A DNA stretch of 64,000 nt from Hymenobacter sediminis (GCF_003231285.1 NZ_QKNS01000007.1:303104-367103), one strand, 5' to 3'; positions 1 to 8,420 are shown, counted from the first letter of the stretch. Numbers and translations: made by a program. The notes: generated from the sequence alone by a model not told the origin.

Positions 1-730
1 GATTGTGAATGAGCGCAACCAGTTCATGACGCAACGGCAAACCGCCGCTATGGCCCACCTGAAAGTATCGGCGGCCTACAACGGCTTTCTGATCAGCCAT
101 CAGCAGCGGCCCGAATTGCTACCCCTCTACGTCCCCTTCGAAGCTACTCCTGAGAAGACGTTGTTTGTTACCATCTGGGACGATATGGTTTTTGCCTGGC
201 GCGCCCGCCCCGAGTGCGACGAGTGGCTTTCAGAGGCGTTGGGCCAGCCATGTAAGCTGGTGTATATGTCGGATATGGTGCGCCGCGACGTGGAGCCGGA
301 GTATAACCCCGAGGGTCAGATGGTCAGCTTCGCTGATGGCTACCCGTTCTTGCTAATCGGACAGGAATCGTTAGGGGAGTTGAACTCGCGCCTTGCAGAG
401 CCCGTGGGCATGGACCGTTTCCGGCCAAACTTGGTATTCAGCGGGGGGGAGCCATTTGGGGAAGACGCCTGGCACCACTTTTCCATCGGCGAGGTACCGT
501 TTCGGGCCGTGCGGGGCTGTGGCCGTTGCGTCCTGACCACTATCAATCAGGATACTGCCACCAAAAACGCCTCTGGTGAGCCGCTTCGTACGCTGGCTTC
601 TTACCGCTCCCAAGGTAAGAGCGTGAAATTTGGGCAAAATGTAACGGGCGGTGGTTCCGGCCTCCTGCAAGTGGGCAACACCATTACGGTATCAACCTAC
701 AAAGCACAGAAAGTAGCTGAATTGAGCTAA
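1..730 (+). CDS. MOSC domain protein, 5' end cut by window edge
   Basis: The reading frame is already open at the left edge, so roughly 25-30 N-terminal residues of the MOSC_N beta-barrel are missing; the GTG at base 5 is most likely an internal valine. The visible ~241 residues contain the end of MOSC_N (NERNQFMTQR, the usual DExGxFLTQR-like segment) and a full C-terminal MOSC domain with RFRPNLVFSGGEPFGED near residues 138-154 and the conserved cysteine in GCGRCVLTTI near residue 174. This is the YcbX-type MOSC family, which carries or handles a molybdenum-cofactor-like sulfur ligand; characterised relatives reduce N-hydroxylated compounds. The substrate here cannot be told. It ends in an AT-rich spacer of about 270 bp with no clear terminator. 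Confidence 0.85.
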   Translation, partial: IVNERNQFMTQRQTAAMAHLKVSAAYNGFLISHQQRPELLPLYVPFEATPEKTLFVTIWDDMVFAWRARPECDEWLSEALGQPCKLVYMSDMVRRDVEPEYNPEGQMVSFADGYPFLLIGQESLGELNSRLAEPVGMDRFRPNLVFSGGEPFGEDAWHHFSIGEVPFRAVRGCGRCVLTTINQDTATKNASGEPLRTLASYRSQGKSVKFGQNVTGGGSGLLQVGNTITVSTYKAQKVAELS

Positions 731-1001
731 TCAGCACTCATACCCTCGGCAATCAGGAGACACGTATTTGCTCAAGAGCGAAATTCATGTAGCCACATGA
801 GTAGGATAATTTATTGAAAATGCCTCCGCCATTTTTCATAAGATTAAGGGAATCATATACATTTGATAATTCAATTGAGCCTATTGTCCTTCAAAAGCCA
901 TAGCTCAAGCTGCTTTTAGCAGCATCTTATTTGAGAAGTAGAATCGGCTGTGCTAATAGCCCAGTTATTCTTTCTCGGCCGCCCCGCTCTTGTCCTATTG
1001 C

Positions 1002-1811
1002 ATGTTTCGCCTATTTCATTTCTCACTTCACCGGGTTCTTCTGCTTTGGCTTTGCCTATTGAGCCCGCTGCTGCTTCAGGCTGAGGACAACAACAGCCTG
1101 CAATTGCTGCACGAGCCATGGGGCCGGCTGTTGCGCCACCACGTCACGGCCGACGGCCGCCTGGATTACGAGGCGCTGGCCGAAGAGGAAGACCAGCTCT
1201 GGGCTTACCTTGAAAGCCTGCGCAAAACCAAGCCTGACCCCGTTTCCTGGAGCCCCGATGATACCAAGGCATTCTGGCTGAACGTGTACAACGCGTCGGC
1301 AGCTTACTTGGTGGTGCAGTACTACCCCCTGGCTAGCATCAACGACATCCGGGTGAAAACGGTAGGCGGTCTGAAGTCGCCGTGGGAAGCCCCCGTGGTA
1401 AATGTAGGCGGCCAGTTGTACTCGCTCAACCAGATTGAGCAGAAGATCCTACGCGACCAGTTTCATGACCCACGCACGCACTTTGCTTTGATGTACGGTG
1501 CGGTTTCCAACGCTCCGCTCTTGGCTGAGCCCTACGATGGCACGCGCCTGAACGCCCAGCTGGAGGCCCAAACCCGCCGCTTCATCAACGATACAGCTTT
1601 CAATCAGCTCACGTCCAATCGGGTGCAGATTTCTGGCTTATTTCAGGCCTACGCGGCTGAGTTTGGCACCGAGGCCCAATTGATTGCCTTCCTGAACCGC
1701 TACGCGCATACGCCCGTGCTGCCCACGGCGCAGGTAGAGTATCAGTCGTTTAACTGGGGGCTGAATGATCGTAGCACCCTGAGCAGCTCCCACGCCCTGA
1801 ACAAGCGCTGA
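1002..1811 (+). CDS. DUF547 domain protein, secreted
   Basis: About 269 residues. I chose the ATG at 1002 over an in-frame TTG at 990 because it starts directly before a signal peptide (hydrophobic VLLLWLCLLSPLLLQA, likely cut near AEDN). The body shows DUF547 landmarks: KAFWLNVYNA near residue 90, YSLNQIEQKILR, DPRTHFALMYGAVSNAPLL and a C-terminal aromatic FNWGLND. DUF547 proteins are widespread secreted or periplasmic proteins of unknown activity. The segment that in many members reads CASxSCPPL is here GAVSNAPLL, so both cysteines are missing. It stands alone and is followed by a strong terminator at 1837. Confidence 0.85.
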   Translation: MFRLFHFSLHRVLLLWLCLLSPLLLQAEDNNSLQLLHEPWGRLLRHHVTADGRLDYEALAEEEDQLWAYLESLRKTKPDPVSWSPDDTKAFWLNVYNASAAYLVVQYYPLASINDIRVKTVGGLKSPWEAPVVNVGGQLYSLNQIEQKILRDQFHDPRTHFALMYGAVSNAPLLAEPYDGTRLNAQLEAQTRRFINDTAFNQLTSNRVQISGLFQAYAAEFGTEAQLIAFLNRYAHTPVLPTAQVEYQSFNWGLNDRSTLSSSHALNKR

Positions 1812-1836
1812 TTTCGCTGCCAACCTCCGCTTCACT

Positions 1837-1870
1837 CGCCCCGTACCGCCTAGCGGTGCGGGGCGTTTTT
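1837..1870 (+). terminator. Rho-independent terminator after DUF547 gene
   Basis: A 13-bp stem, CGCCCCGTACCGC pairing with GCGGTGCGGGGCG (one G-T pair), closes a three-base loop CTA and is followed by five T. It lies 26 bp after the DUF547 stop codon. Confidence 0.9.
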
Positions 1871-1907
1871 GTGCGGCTCCTACCTCTTGCCTACCCCTTA
1901 GCCTGCT

Positions 1908-2582
1908 ATGAATCTACCCTTTGTTCTGGAATTCCTGCGCGACCTTGCTGCCAACAACAACAAAGCCTGGATGGATGCGCACCGCGCCGACTACCAGCGT
2001 GCCCGCACCGAATACACCGCCTTTGTAGCTGAGCTGCTGCGCTTAGCTTCCGCCGACCTGCAGCCCGGCCTACGCGGCCTGAATCCCTCCGACGTGATGT
2101 TTCGCATCAACAAGAACGACCGGTTTCAGCAGAGCGACGAGCCTTACAAGCGCCACATGGGGGCAGGCTTTAAGCCCGGCGGGCGCCATAGCCCCCGGGC
2201 CGGCTACTTTGTGGCCGTAGAACCCGGCGGTGAGACCTATGTAGGAGCCGGCCGCTGGCTACCTGAGCCAGCCCAGCTGGCCCGTATCCGGCAGGAAATT
2301 CATTACAACGCCCCCGCCTTTCATGCTCTGCGGCAGGATGCGGAGCTGCTCCGGCAGTTCCCGACTGGGTTGGATATGTCGCAGGCTCTGAAAACTGCCC
2401 CCAAGGGCTATGACCGCAACGACCCCGACGTAGAGTGGCTGCGGCTCAAAAGCTTTTTTGTGTGGCGCTCTTTCCCCGATGCTGACGTGCGCCGCCCCGA
2501 TTTCCCGACCCGCGTGCTCGAGGCTTGGCAGGCGGCCAAGCCCTTCGTGCAATTTCTTAACGAGGCCATGACAGAGGACTAA
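1908..2582 (+). CDS. DUF2461 (TIGR02453) family protein
   Basis: 224 residues, full length for the family. The start at ATG 1908 follows the previous terminator by 38 bp. Characteristic segments are FLRDLAANNNKAWMDAHRAD at the N-terminus, DVMFRINKNDRFQQSDEPYK around residues 65-85, HMGAGFKPGG and GYFVAVEPGGETYVGAGRW, and a C-terminal half with YDRNDPDVEWLRLKSFFVW. These are diagnostic of DUF2461, a soluble family common in Bacteroidota with no established biochemical role. The gene converges on the dNK gene, with a long palindrome between them. Confidence 0.9.
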   Translation: MNLPFVLEFLRDLAANNNKAWMDAHRADYQRARTEYTAFVAELLRLASADLQPGLRGLNPSDVMFRINKNDRFQQSDEPYKRHMGAGFKPGGRHSPRAGYFVAVEPGGETYVGAGRWLPEPAQLARIRQEIHYNAPAFHALRQDAELLRQFPTGLDMSQALKTAPKGYDRNDPDVEWLRLKSFFVWRSFPDADVRRPDFPTRVLEAWQAAKPFVQFLNEAMTED

Positions 2583-2660
2583 AGCGGCGAAATAGCGAGT
2601 TTGTCGTTCTCACGGATTAGGCTTCACAACCAGCCCCAGGGCAGCAAGCCTACCCCCTCA

Positions 2661-2735
2661 AACACTCTAAAGCCCCAGCGCGACGACACCAACCGTTCAA
2701 CAACGGGTGTCGCCCCACTGGGGCTTCAGAGTGTT
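2661..2735. repeat. Long palindrome, copy A, between convergent genes
   Basis: A 75-bp near-perfect inverted repeat. The outer arms AACACTCT and AGAGTGTT, then AAGCCCCAG and CTGGGGCTT, then a GCGACACC-like segment, surround an inner hairpin CCGTT-CAAC-AACGG. It lies between the converging DUF2461 and dNK genes, so it could stop transcription from both sides. The core (CCCCAG...CGTTCAAC...GTCGCCCC.CTGGGG) recurs at 37289, which makes it a dispersed element and not just a local terminator. Confidence 0.8.
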
Positions 2736-2835
2736 ATTTCGTTGGGTTTCCTACCACCATACCAGCCCCTTAGGGCTGTCTGCGTGGCTTACACCGCGAG
2801 AAACACAAACTCATCAGCTCACTATTTCACCCCCT

Positions 2836-3459
2836 CTAGAAGAGTCCAAACAACGTGCTGTTGATTTTCTCGATGATGACGCTCAAATCCTCTGGGTTGT
2901 TCACGTAGTCGAGGTTGTTTACATCTACAATCAGCAGCTTGCCGTGCTTGTAGCTGCTGATCCACTCCTCGTAGTGCTCGTTTAGGTGGCGCAGGTAGTC
3001 AATCTTGATATTATTCTCGTAGTCGCGGTTGCGCTTGTCGATTTGCGACACCAGCTTGGGTAGGTCGGCGCGCAGGTACAGCAGCAAGTCAGGCGGGTTC
3101 ACCATGCTAATCATAGAGGTGAACAGGCTCAGGTAATTCTGATAGTCCCGCTCCGACATCAGGCCCGATTGGTGCAGGTTGGCCGCAAAAATGTGGGCGT
3201 CTTCGTAAATCGTGCGGTCCTGAATAACGCCTTTACCGGCCTGTTGCAGCGCCTTAATGTGCTGGGTTTGGCGGAAGCGGCTGTTGAGGAAATACACCTG
3301 CAAATGGAAGGCCCACCGTGGCATATCGTCGTAAAAATCCTTGAGGTACGGATTATGATCCACGTCCTCCAGGAATACTTCCCAGTTGAAGTGATGAGCC
3401 AATTTGTTGGCCAGGGTAGTTTTGCCGGCCCCAATGTTACCGACGATTGCAATGTGCAT
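2836..3459 (-). CDS. Deoxynucleoside kinase (dNK family)
   Basis: 207 residues, the usual size for bacterial deoxyadenosine/deoxyguanosine kinases, which phosphorylate salvaged deoxynucleosides with ATP in the cytoplasm. Walker A GNIGAGKTT is at residues 7-15. Next comes the substrate-pocket stretch FLEDVDHNPYLKDFYDD, then FHLQVYFLNSRFRQ, the DRTIYED motif (equivalent of the family's ERS/DRS region) near residue 81, and the lid region QIDKRNRDYEN near residue 140. The C-terminus has the typical HYEEWISSYKHGKLLIVDVNNLDYV. Starts at the CAT complement at 3457-3459. It appears to be a single-gene unit. Confidence 0.92.
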   Translation of the reverse strand: MHIAIVGNIGAGKTTLANKLAHHFNWEVFLEDVDHNPYLKDFYDDMPRWAFHLQVYFLNSRFRQTQHIKALQQAGKGVIQDRTIYEDAHIFAANLHQSGLMSERDYQNYLSLFTSMISMVNPPDLLLYLRADLPKLVSQIDKRNRDYENNIKIDYLRHLNEHYEEWISSYKHGKLLIVDVNNLDYVNNPEDLSVIIEKINSTLFGLF

Positions 3460-3595
3460 GAGCGAAGCGCAGAAAAAAACGGACCGACAAAAATAGCGGA
3501 TGCGGACTGAACCAAATAGTAGTTGAGCTTAGATCCAACTCATTCTTGCATTCAGTATATTAAGTTCTATTTGCTTTGTCCTCCTCGCCTCGCTC

Positions 3596-4060
3596 ATGGA
3601 CTCCCTACCCCTCGAATCACTTGGAACCCTGACCGATGCGCACGGCAACCTCATTATGGAGCTATTGCACTCGCCTGCGCACCGGGTGCTGTATATTCGG
3701 TGGTTCGGTAATCTTACGGGGCGGGAGGTTTCATATGCCACAGAGGAAATAGCGCGGGTGCAGTCGGAGCTAAACTACCCGCTGCTGCTGAACGACAAAA
3801 GCAACGCCACCGGCGACTGGAGCGAAGCCATGGATTGGGTAGAGTACGAGGTGCTACCCCAGGTACTGGACTCGGGCCTGCGGGCTATTGCTTATGTCTT
3901 CTCGCCTGACATGCATAATCAGCTAATCAGTATGCGCTTTTTTGAGCGGGTCAAGCAGTACGTGCCTATTCAGATGTTCTATGATCTGCCTTCGGCCTGG
4001 CAATGGTTGCGTCGCTACCGCCTACCGCCCAGCGCCGCGCTGCAACCCGACCAAGCGTGA
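3596..4060 (+). CDS. STAS/SpoIIAA-like hypothetical protein, copy 1
   Basis: 154 residues, no signal peptide or membrane segment. The alternation of strands and helices (HRVLYIRWFGNLTGREVSYATEEI, LLLNDKSNATGDWSEAMDWV, LRAIAYVFSPD, FFERVKQYVPIQMFYDLPSAWQWL) resembles STAS-like small domain proteins of Bacteroidota. A diverged relative lies at 28248 (both have a VLyIRW / VLTVRW strand, a central xxLLND / xxLVDV strand and a C-terminal AW/SWL helix). Function unknown. The bacteroidal -7-like box TCTATTTG at 3566 with TTG 17 bp upstream is a weak promoter candidate. Confidence 0.6.
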   Translation: MDSLPLESLGTLTDAHGNLIMELLHSPAHRVLYIRWFGNLTGREVSYATEEIARVQSELNYPLLLNDKSNATGDWSEAMDWVEYEVLPQVLDSGLRAIAYVFSPDMHNQLISMRFFERVKQYVPIQMFYDLPSAWQWLRRYRLPPSAALQPDQA

Positions 4061-4076
4061 CTTTTACGGAATCATG

Positions 4077-4115
4077 AAAAAGCCGCGCTGCCTTTTCAGA
4101 GGTAGCGCGGCTTTT
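4077..4115. terminator. Bidirectional terminator
   Basis: AAAAGCCGCGCTGCC pairs with GGTAGCGCGGCTTTT across an 8-nt loop (one G-T pair). The A-tract before and T-tract after let it serve both the STAS-like gene on the left and the leftward secreted-protein gene on the right. Confidence 0.9.
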
Positions 4116-4143
4116 GCAGTGTAGCTGGGGTAATACCAGGCTG

Positions 4144-4824
4144 CTATTCCCGAATAACGTCTTTCACGTTGCGGGCTTTTTCCAGGGTCCGGAACTCACC
4201 CTGAAGGCTCCTGATGCGCAGGCGCTCTTCCAGTGGGAGCTGCTCACGCACCTGCTCGTAGCGGGCATTCAGGCGGCTCAGCACGGCACTGGCAGCGCTC
4301 CAGTCGGCCTGGGTCCAGTTCTTTTTATCAGAGCGCATGGTTTCAACCAACCGGAAGTACAGGTCGGGCAGCTCCGTAGGGCGGGCTTGGCTGATGTTTA
4401 CATCCTCGCCCAGGAACCGGCGCTGGGCCTGGTCGGCAGTGGCGGGGCGGCGGGCGGCGGCATCGAGGCTATCCTGGCGGGTAGCCCATTTCCGGTACCG
4501 AACCTTCTGGGTATCATACTCACGCTTGCCTTCCACCGTCAGGCTATCCACGGCCTTATCGATGCGGCGGCTTTGGCGGTCAAACTCCTCCGTGAGGCGG
4601 GGCAGTTCGCGGCGCGCCGTGGTAGCGGCCTGATCTACCTTGCTGTTGACCCAGTCGCTGAACACACGTAGGTCGCGCTCCACGCCGGCCGTAGTAGAAC
4701 TGGCCGAGGGCGACTTGGTGGTTGTTTTGGGGGTAGTTTTAGGCGTTTGCTGGGCCGAGGCAGCCGGAACAGCCAGCAGACCAACTGCCGCAAGTAGTGT
4801 AAGGAAAAGCAAGGAAGGTTTCAT
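4144..4824 (-). CDS. Secreted hypothetical protein, helical
   Basis: 226 residues from the ATG whose complement is at 4822-4824. The open frame extends further upstream but that part looks non-coding, and this ATG begins a clean signal peptide (KPSLLFLTLLAAVGLLAVPAASA, cut before QQTPK). The mature protein has a Thr/Ser/Lys-rich linker and then a mostly helical, highly charged body (VERDLRVFSDWVNSKVDQAA, LPRLTEEFDRQSRRIDKAVD, YEQVREQLPLEERLRIRSLQ). It may belong to a secreted DUF family found in Hymenobacter (possibly DUF6565), but I cannot verify this. Divergent from the GNAT gene at 4991. Confidence 0.7.
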   Translation of the reverse strand: MKPSLLFLTLLAAVGLLAVPAASAQQTPKTTPKTTTKSPSASSTTAGVERDLRVFSDWVNSKVDQAATTARRELPRLTEEFDRQSRRIDKAVDSLTVEGKREYDTQKVRYRKWATRQDSLDAAARRPATADQAQRRFLGEDVNISQARPTELPDLYFRLVETMRSDKKNWTQADWSAASAVLSRLNARYEQVREQLPLEERLRIRSLQGEFRTLEKARNVKDVIRE

Positions 4825-4990
4825 AGGCAGGTGCGCGTCGGGAGAAAGGAAGGGATGGTGATGAAGTAAAACACAAAAACGGTCCCGGAGCCGAACTCGT
4901 GTAACAGAGGCAGGCAATTTCCGGCCCAAAACGAGCAAAAGCGGGGCCAGGGTTCGGTTTTGCGCCGAATAATGCCGTTTTTTGCCCGCT

Positions 4991-5506
4991 ATGTCAGTAT
5001 CTGCCGCCGCTCCGCTTCGCATTCAGTCCGCTACCCTCGCCGATATTCCAACCATCATCGAACTGGCGGAAGCTACTTGGGAGCCGACCTACCGCTTTAT
5101 TATTTCGCGGGAGCAGATTGACTACATGTACCGGGTAATTTACACGCCGGCTTCCCTGCAGCGGCAAATGGCCGAGCAAGGACATACATTTCTGCTGGTG
5201 TACGTAGAAGACGAGCCTCGGGGCTATGCTTCCTTCTCGGCCCAACCTACAGAAGGGCTCTACAAGCTGCACAAGATCTATGTATTACCCTCGGCGCAGG
5301 GCCAGGGTTTGGGGCAGCAGCTCATTGGGGCCGTGGAGCAGGCAGTGCGTGAGGCCGGCGGACATGCGCTGGAGCTCAACGTGAATCGGCACAACCCGGC
5401 CCTGGCTTTTTACGAGCGGCAGGGTTTCCAGCTTCACCGCGAAGAGGACATAGCCATTGGCCCCTACTGGATGAACGATTACGTGATGCGCAAGGAATTG
5501 CGCTAG
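4991..5506 (+). CDS. GNAT family N-acetyltransferase
   Basis: 171 residues. ATG 4991 is preferred over an in-frame TTG at 4982. The fold is clear: an N-terminal alpha-beta unit LRIQSATLADIPTIIELAEA, acetyl-CoA-binding motif A LHKIYVLPSAQGQGLGQQLI (QGQGLG pyrophosphate loop near residues 105-110) and the motif B region LNVNRHNPALAFYERQGFQ. It would transfer an acetyl group from acetyl-CoA to an amine; the RimI-like ending suggests a protein or small amine substrate, not determined. The CDGSH gene follows 35 bp later on the same strand, so they may be co-transcribed. Confidence 0.88.
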   Translation: MSVSAAAPLRIQSATLADIPTIIELAEATWEPTYRFIISREQIDYMYRVIYTPASLQRQMAEQGHTFLLVYVEDEPRGYASFSAQPTEGLYKLHKIYVLPSAQGQGLGQQLIGAVEQAVREAGGHALELNVNRHNPALAFYERQGFQLHREEDIAIGPYWMNDYVMRKELR

Positions 5507-5541
5507 CCTCTCTTCACACTCACTTTTCACCCCATTACCAT

Positions 5542-5829
5542 ATGGCCACTAAACTTACCGTGCTCAGCAACGGCTCTCTGCGCGTAGAGGGCACCGATTT
5601 CGAACTAGTAGATGCTCAGGGTCAGCCCTACGGCCTGGGCGGGCGCGAGCGGATAAGCATCTGCCGCTGCGGCCTCTCGAACAATAAGCCTTTCTGCGAC
5701 GGTTCGCACAAGGGCCACTTCGAGCACAACGCCGTAGCCTTCGACTTGCCTACCCCTGGCGGCGCCCCCACTCCCCCGGCCCCGGCGGCTCCTACCCTCC
5801 CCGATGCTGGTAACCAACCACTGGCTTAA
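5542..5829 (+). CDS. CDGSH iron-sulfur domain protein
   Basis: 95 residues. The 2Fe-2S ligand set is complete: C41, C43, C52 and H56 in CRCGLSNNKPFCDGSH, so the protein should bind a [2Fe-2S] cluster with 3Cys-1His coordination like mitoNEET-type proteins. The N-terminal half (TKLTVLSNGSLRVEGTDFEL) is the small beta sheet common to bacterial single-CDGSH proteins. The tail is rich in Pro and Ala and probably disordered. No membrane anchor, hence cytoplasmic. Likely role: electron or cluster transfer, partner unknown. Confidence 0.92.
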   Translation: MATKLTVLSNGSLRVEGTDFELVDAQGQPYGLGGRERISICRCGLSNNKPFCDGSHKGHFEHNAVAFDLPTPGGAPTPPAPAAPTLPDAGNQPLA

Positions 5830-5845
5830 CCTTCGGGTTAGTCAC

Positions 5846-5892
5846 AAACCACAAGGCCCGCTGCCAATATCTGGCAGCGGGCCTTGTGGTTT
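5846..5892. terminator. Perfect 21-bp bidirectional terminator
   Basis: AAACCACAAGGCCCGCTGCCA-type left arm (5846-5866) pairs without mismatch with 5872-5892 over a five-base loop ATATC. It lies between the converging CDGSH and acyl-CoA-binding protein genes. Confidence 0.9.
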
Positions 5893-5907
5893 AGGGCTGT
5901 TATCTGC

Positions 5908-6159
5908 CTAGAACAGAGAATTCACGAAGTCAACGTACTCCTGGCGGGCTTCGTCCTGCGACTTGCCGCGCAAGCCAGCCCAGGCGTCGTACTTGGCAAT
6001 GGCTTTGAAGTCGAAACCACCGGGACGGTCGCCGGATACGTCGCCTTCGCTGGCCTGCTTGAACAAGGCGTATAGCTTCAGAAGCGTAGAGTTATCGGGT
6101 TTGCTGGGGAGCTGCTGCACGCGCTGCTGTGCGGCTTCAAAATCGGCGGGAGTTGCCAT
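5908..6159 (-). CDS. Acyl-CoA-binding protein (ACBP)
   Basis: 83 residues, the classical ACBP length. I start at the ATG complement 6157-6159 (ATPADFEAAQQRV); the longer open frame upstream encodes nothing family-like. ACBP signatures are present: LLKLYALFKQASEGD (residues ~27-41) and YDAWAGLRGKSQDEARQEYV near the C-terminus, including the lysine and tyrosines that contact the CoA 3'-phosphate in eukaryotic ACBP. The family buffers cytosolic long-chain acyl-CoA esters. Single-domain ACBPs are common in eukaryotes and patchy in bacteria, where Bacteroidota are among the holders. Confidence 0.93.
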   Translation of the reverse strand: MATPADFEAAQQRVQQLPSKPDNSTLLKLYALFKQASEGDVSGDRPGGFDFKAIAKYDAWAGLRGKSQDEARQEYVDFVNSLF

Positions 6160-6327
6160 AAGGGGTAGGAAGTGAAGAGAGAAGGTGAGGGTAATGCTTG
6201 CCAGCGCCAGTTGACAGCAGGTGGCGGCAAAAGATACGGATTGCGGGGCAATTAGGCTGCATGCAGCGTTTTTTCGCGTCGTATATTCCGCTCCACTTCT
6301 CACTTCCTACCCCTTCTCTTTGTCTCT

Positions 6328-7626
6328 ATGCTCCAACGACTACTCGCCGGCGCGACCCTAGGTGGCGCCCTCCTGCTGGCTCCGGCCGCCTGGGCCCAGA
6401 AAACCTATTTACATTGCGGCCGATTGCTGGATATGCGCCAGGACCGCGCCCAAACCGAAATGACGGTGGTGGTTGAAAACGGCCGCATCGTGGCAGTGCA
6501 GCGCGGCTACGCTACCCCTGCCACCGCGCAGGATAAGGTGGTGGACCTGAAAAACCGCACTGTACTACCCGGCCTCATCGACTGCCATGTGCACCTGGAG
6601 GGCGAAACCAGCAAAGACAACTACCTCAAGGAATTCACCCAAAACCCCGCCGACGTAGCCTTTGGCTCTTTGGAGTACGCCCGCAAAACTTTGCAGGCGG
6701 GCTTTACCACTGTCCGCGACCTGGGCGGCTCGGGCGTAAACCTGGCGTTGCGCAACGCCATTAACCGGGGGCAGGTAACGGGGCCCCGCATTTTCACGGC
6801 GGGCAAGGCTATTTCGGGTACCGGCGGGCACATGGACCCCACCAACGGTTACCGCCTCGACTTGATGGGCATGCCCGGCCCTGCTGACGGGGTAGCCAAC
6901 GGTCCCGACCAGGGGCGGCAGGCCGTGCGCGAGCAGTACAAGCGGGGCGCCGACCTCATCAAAATAGCCAGCACCGGCGGGGTACTCAGCGTAGCCAAAG
7001 ACGGCTCGGCTCCGCAGTTCACGGAAGAGGAAATCAGGGCAGTGGTACAGACCGCCCGCGACCTGGGCCTGAACGTGGCCTGCCACGCCCACGGTGCCGA
7101 GGGCATGAAGCGAGCCATCCGGGCCGGCGTAACCAGCATTGAGCATGGCACCCTGATGGACGACGAAACCATTCAACTCATGAAGAAGAACGGCACTTGG
7201 TACGTGCCTACCATCACGGCCGGAAAGTCCGTAGCCGACTCGGCCGCCAAGAACCCTACCTACTACCCCCCACTGGTAACGCCAAAGGCCCTGGCTATTG
7301 GCCCCAAGCTGCAGGGCACCTTTGGGCGCGCCTACAAGGCCGGGGTGAAAATTGCTTTCGGCACCGATGCTTCCGTGTTTCGGCACGGGGTAAACGCGCT
7401 GGAGTTTCGGTACATGGTAGAGGCCGGCATGCCCACGGTGCAGGCGCTGCGCTCGGCAACGGTAAACGCGGCAGAGTTGCAGGGCCAAACGGCCAACCTA
7501 GGCACGCTGGAGCCCGGTAAGCTGGCCGATGTGGTAGCCGTGGAAGGCGACCCAGTGCAGGACATCAATGCTATGCAGCGCATACGTTTCGTGATGAAGC
7601 AGGGGGTAGTATATCGGCAGGAGTAA
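6328..7626 (+). CDS. Secreted amidohydrolase family protein
   Basis: 432 residues with a signal peptide (LLAGATLGGALLLAPAAWA, cut near QKTY). It is a metal-dependent TIM-barrel amidohydrolase of the imidazolonepropionase / Xaa-Pro dipeptidase-like group. Metal ligands seen in order are H87 and H89 in DCHVHLEG, the carboxylated-lysine candidate in GADLIKIASTGG, histidines in CHAHG and SIEHGT, and the aspartate in GTDAS. The small composite beta domain at both ends (ENGRIVAVQRG, LEPGKLADVVAVEGDP) is intact. Relatives act as periplasmic dipeptidases or lactam hydrolases; the substrate here is not determinable. Monocistronic, with a strong terminator 56 bp later. Confidence 0.9.
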   Translation: MLQRLLAGATLGGALLLAPAAWAQKTYLHCGRLLDMRQDRAQTEMTVVVENGRIVAVQRGYATPATAQDKVVDLKNRTVLPGLIDCHVHLEGETSKDNYLKEFTQNPADVAFGSLEYARKTLQAGFTTVRDLGGSGVNLALRNAINRGQVTGPRIFTAGKAISGTGGHMDPTNGYRLDLMGMPGPADGVANGPDQGRQAVREQYKRGADLIKIASTGGVLSVAKDGSAPQFTEEEIRAVVQTARDLGLNVACHAHGAEGMKRAIRAGVTSIEHGTLMDDETIQLMKKNGTWYVPTITAGKSVADSAAKNPTYYPPLVTPKALAIGPKLQGTFGRAYKAGVKIAFGTDASVFRHGVNALEFRYMVEAGMPTVQALRSATVNAAELQGQTANLGTLEPGKLADVVAVEGDPVQDINAMQRIRFVMKQGVVYRQE

Positions 7627-7681
7627 GCACTTGTGAGGGGCAAACGGCCACTCTTCTGCCTACCTCGACTATAACATTTGG

Positions 7682-7716
7682 ACGGCGTAACCGCGTACAG
7701 CGGTTACGCCGTTTTT
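7682..7716 (+). terminator. Rho-independent terminator
   Basis: ACGGCGTAACCGC pairs perfectly with GCGGTTACGCCGT around a GTACA loop and runs into T5. It ends the amidohydrolase unit; the CinA-like gene starts 9 bp later. Confidence 0.9.
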
Positions 7717-7724
7717 ACTTTCTC

Positions 7725-8252
7725 ATGAAGCCCAACGACTTAAATAAACTCGCGCAGAAATTTCTGCAATACAAACTCACGCTGGCTTTTGCGGAAAGCT
7801 GCACAGCGGGCCTGCTGGCCTCTGAATTCGTGAAGGCTTTCGGGAGCAGCGAGGTGCTGCTGGGTTCCGTAGTAACTTACCACCCCGTAGCCAAAGAGCG
7901 CCTGCTAGGCGTGAAAAAGGACACCCTAGCCCTATACACCGCCGAAAGCCAACAGGTAACCAACGAAATGGTGATGGGCCTGCACAAACACCTGCCCACC
8001 GCCGACATCTGCGTGGCCGTAACGGGCCTGTGTGCTGGTGGGGCTTCAGAATCAGAGGAGAAGCCCGTGGGTACCATGTATTTCACAGTGCTGCACCAGA
8101 AACGAGCCTACGAGCTGCGCCAAGAATTTGAAGGCGACTGTGACAAGGTGCGCCAACTGGCCGTGGACTACATCTTCAACTACCTCGACAATCTCCTCGA
8201 TGAGTTTGCCGAGCAACACGCTGGCTCGGCCGTGGAAGAGAAAATGAAATAG
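7725..8252 (+). CDS. CinA C-terminal domain protein (NMN deamidase type)
   Basis: 175 residues, the stand-alone C-terminal CinA (PncC) domain without the N-terminal MoaB-like domain. Family motifs: LAFAESCTAGLLAS (catalytic Ser region, residues ~20-32), LGSVVTYHPVAKERLLGV, and AVTGLCAGGASESEEKPVGT (in PncC usually VTGxAGPGGGSxxKPVGT). PncC converts nicotinamide mononucleotide to nicotinate mononucleotide plus ammonia in NAD salvage. Here VTGLCAGGASES deviates at the usual AGPGGGS, so activity is likely but not certain. The ATG at 7725 lies just behind the previous terminator, so a promoter may overlap that hairpin. Confidence 0.85.
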   Translation: MKPNDLNKLAQKFLQYKLTLAFAESCTAGLLASEFVKAFGSSEVLLGSVVTYHPVAKERLLGVKKDTLALYTAESQQVTNEMVMGLHKHLPTADICVAVTGLCAGGASESEEKPVGTMYFTVLHQKRAYELRQEFEGDCDKVRQLAVDYIFNYLDNLLDEFAEQHAGSAVEEKMK

Positions 8253-8319
8253 GCAGTTAGCTCTGATGCGGAAGCAGAGTTGAACTCCTCATTTCCAAGG
8301 CACTACCCCCTGAATCTTG

Positions 8320-8357
8320 ACAAGCCCTTGACGCCAGTACAAGCGTCAAGGGCTTGT
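8320..8357. terminator. Hairpin between convergent genes
   Basis: ACAAGCCCTTGACGC pairs perfectly with GCGTCAAGGGCTTGT across an 8-nt loop. There is no long T-run, but its place between the converging CinA-like gene and the gene at 8421 suggests a shared terminator. Confidence 0.7.
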
Positions 8358-8420
8358 GCGTTTATATGAACCTCGGGGTCAAAATAGTGGCTTCGCTCGC
8401 CCTGACAACTGACCAAATCA

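Noticed and set aside
6565..7488. 307-codon leftward ORF inside the amidohydrolase gene
   Set aside because: Antisense shadow of a GC-rich gene; composition rich in Gly/Val/His/Ala without family features.
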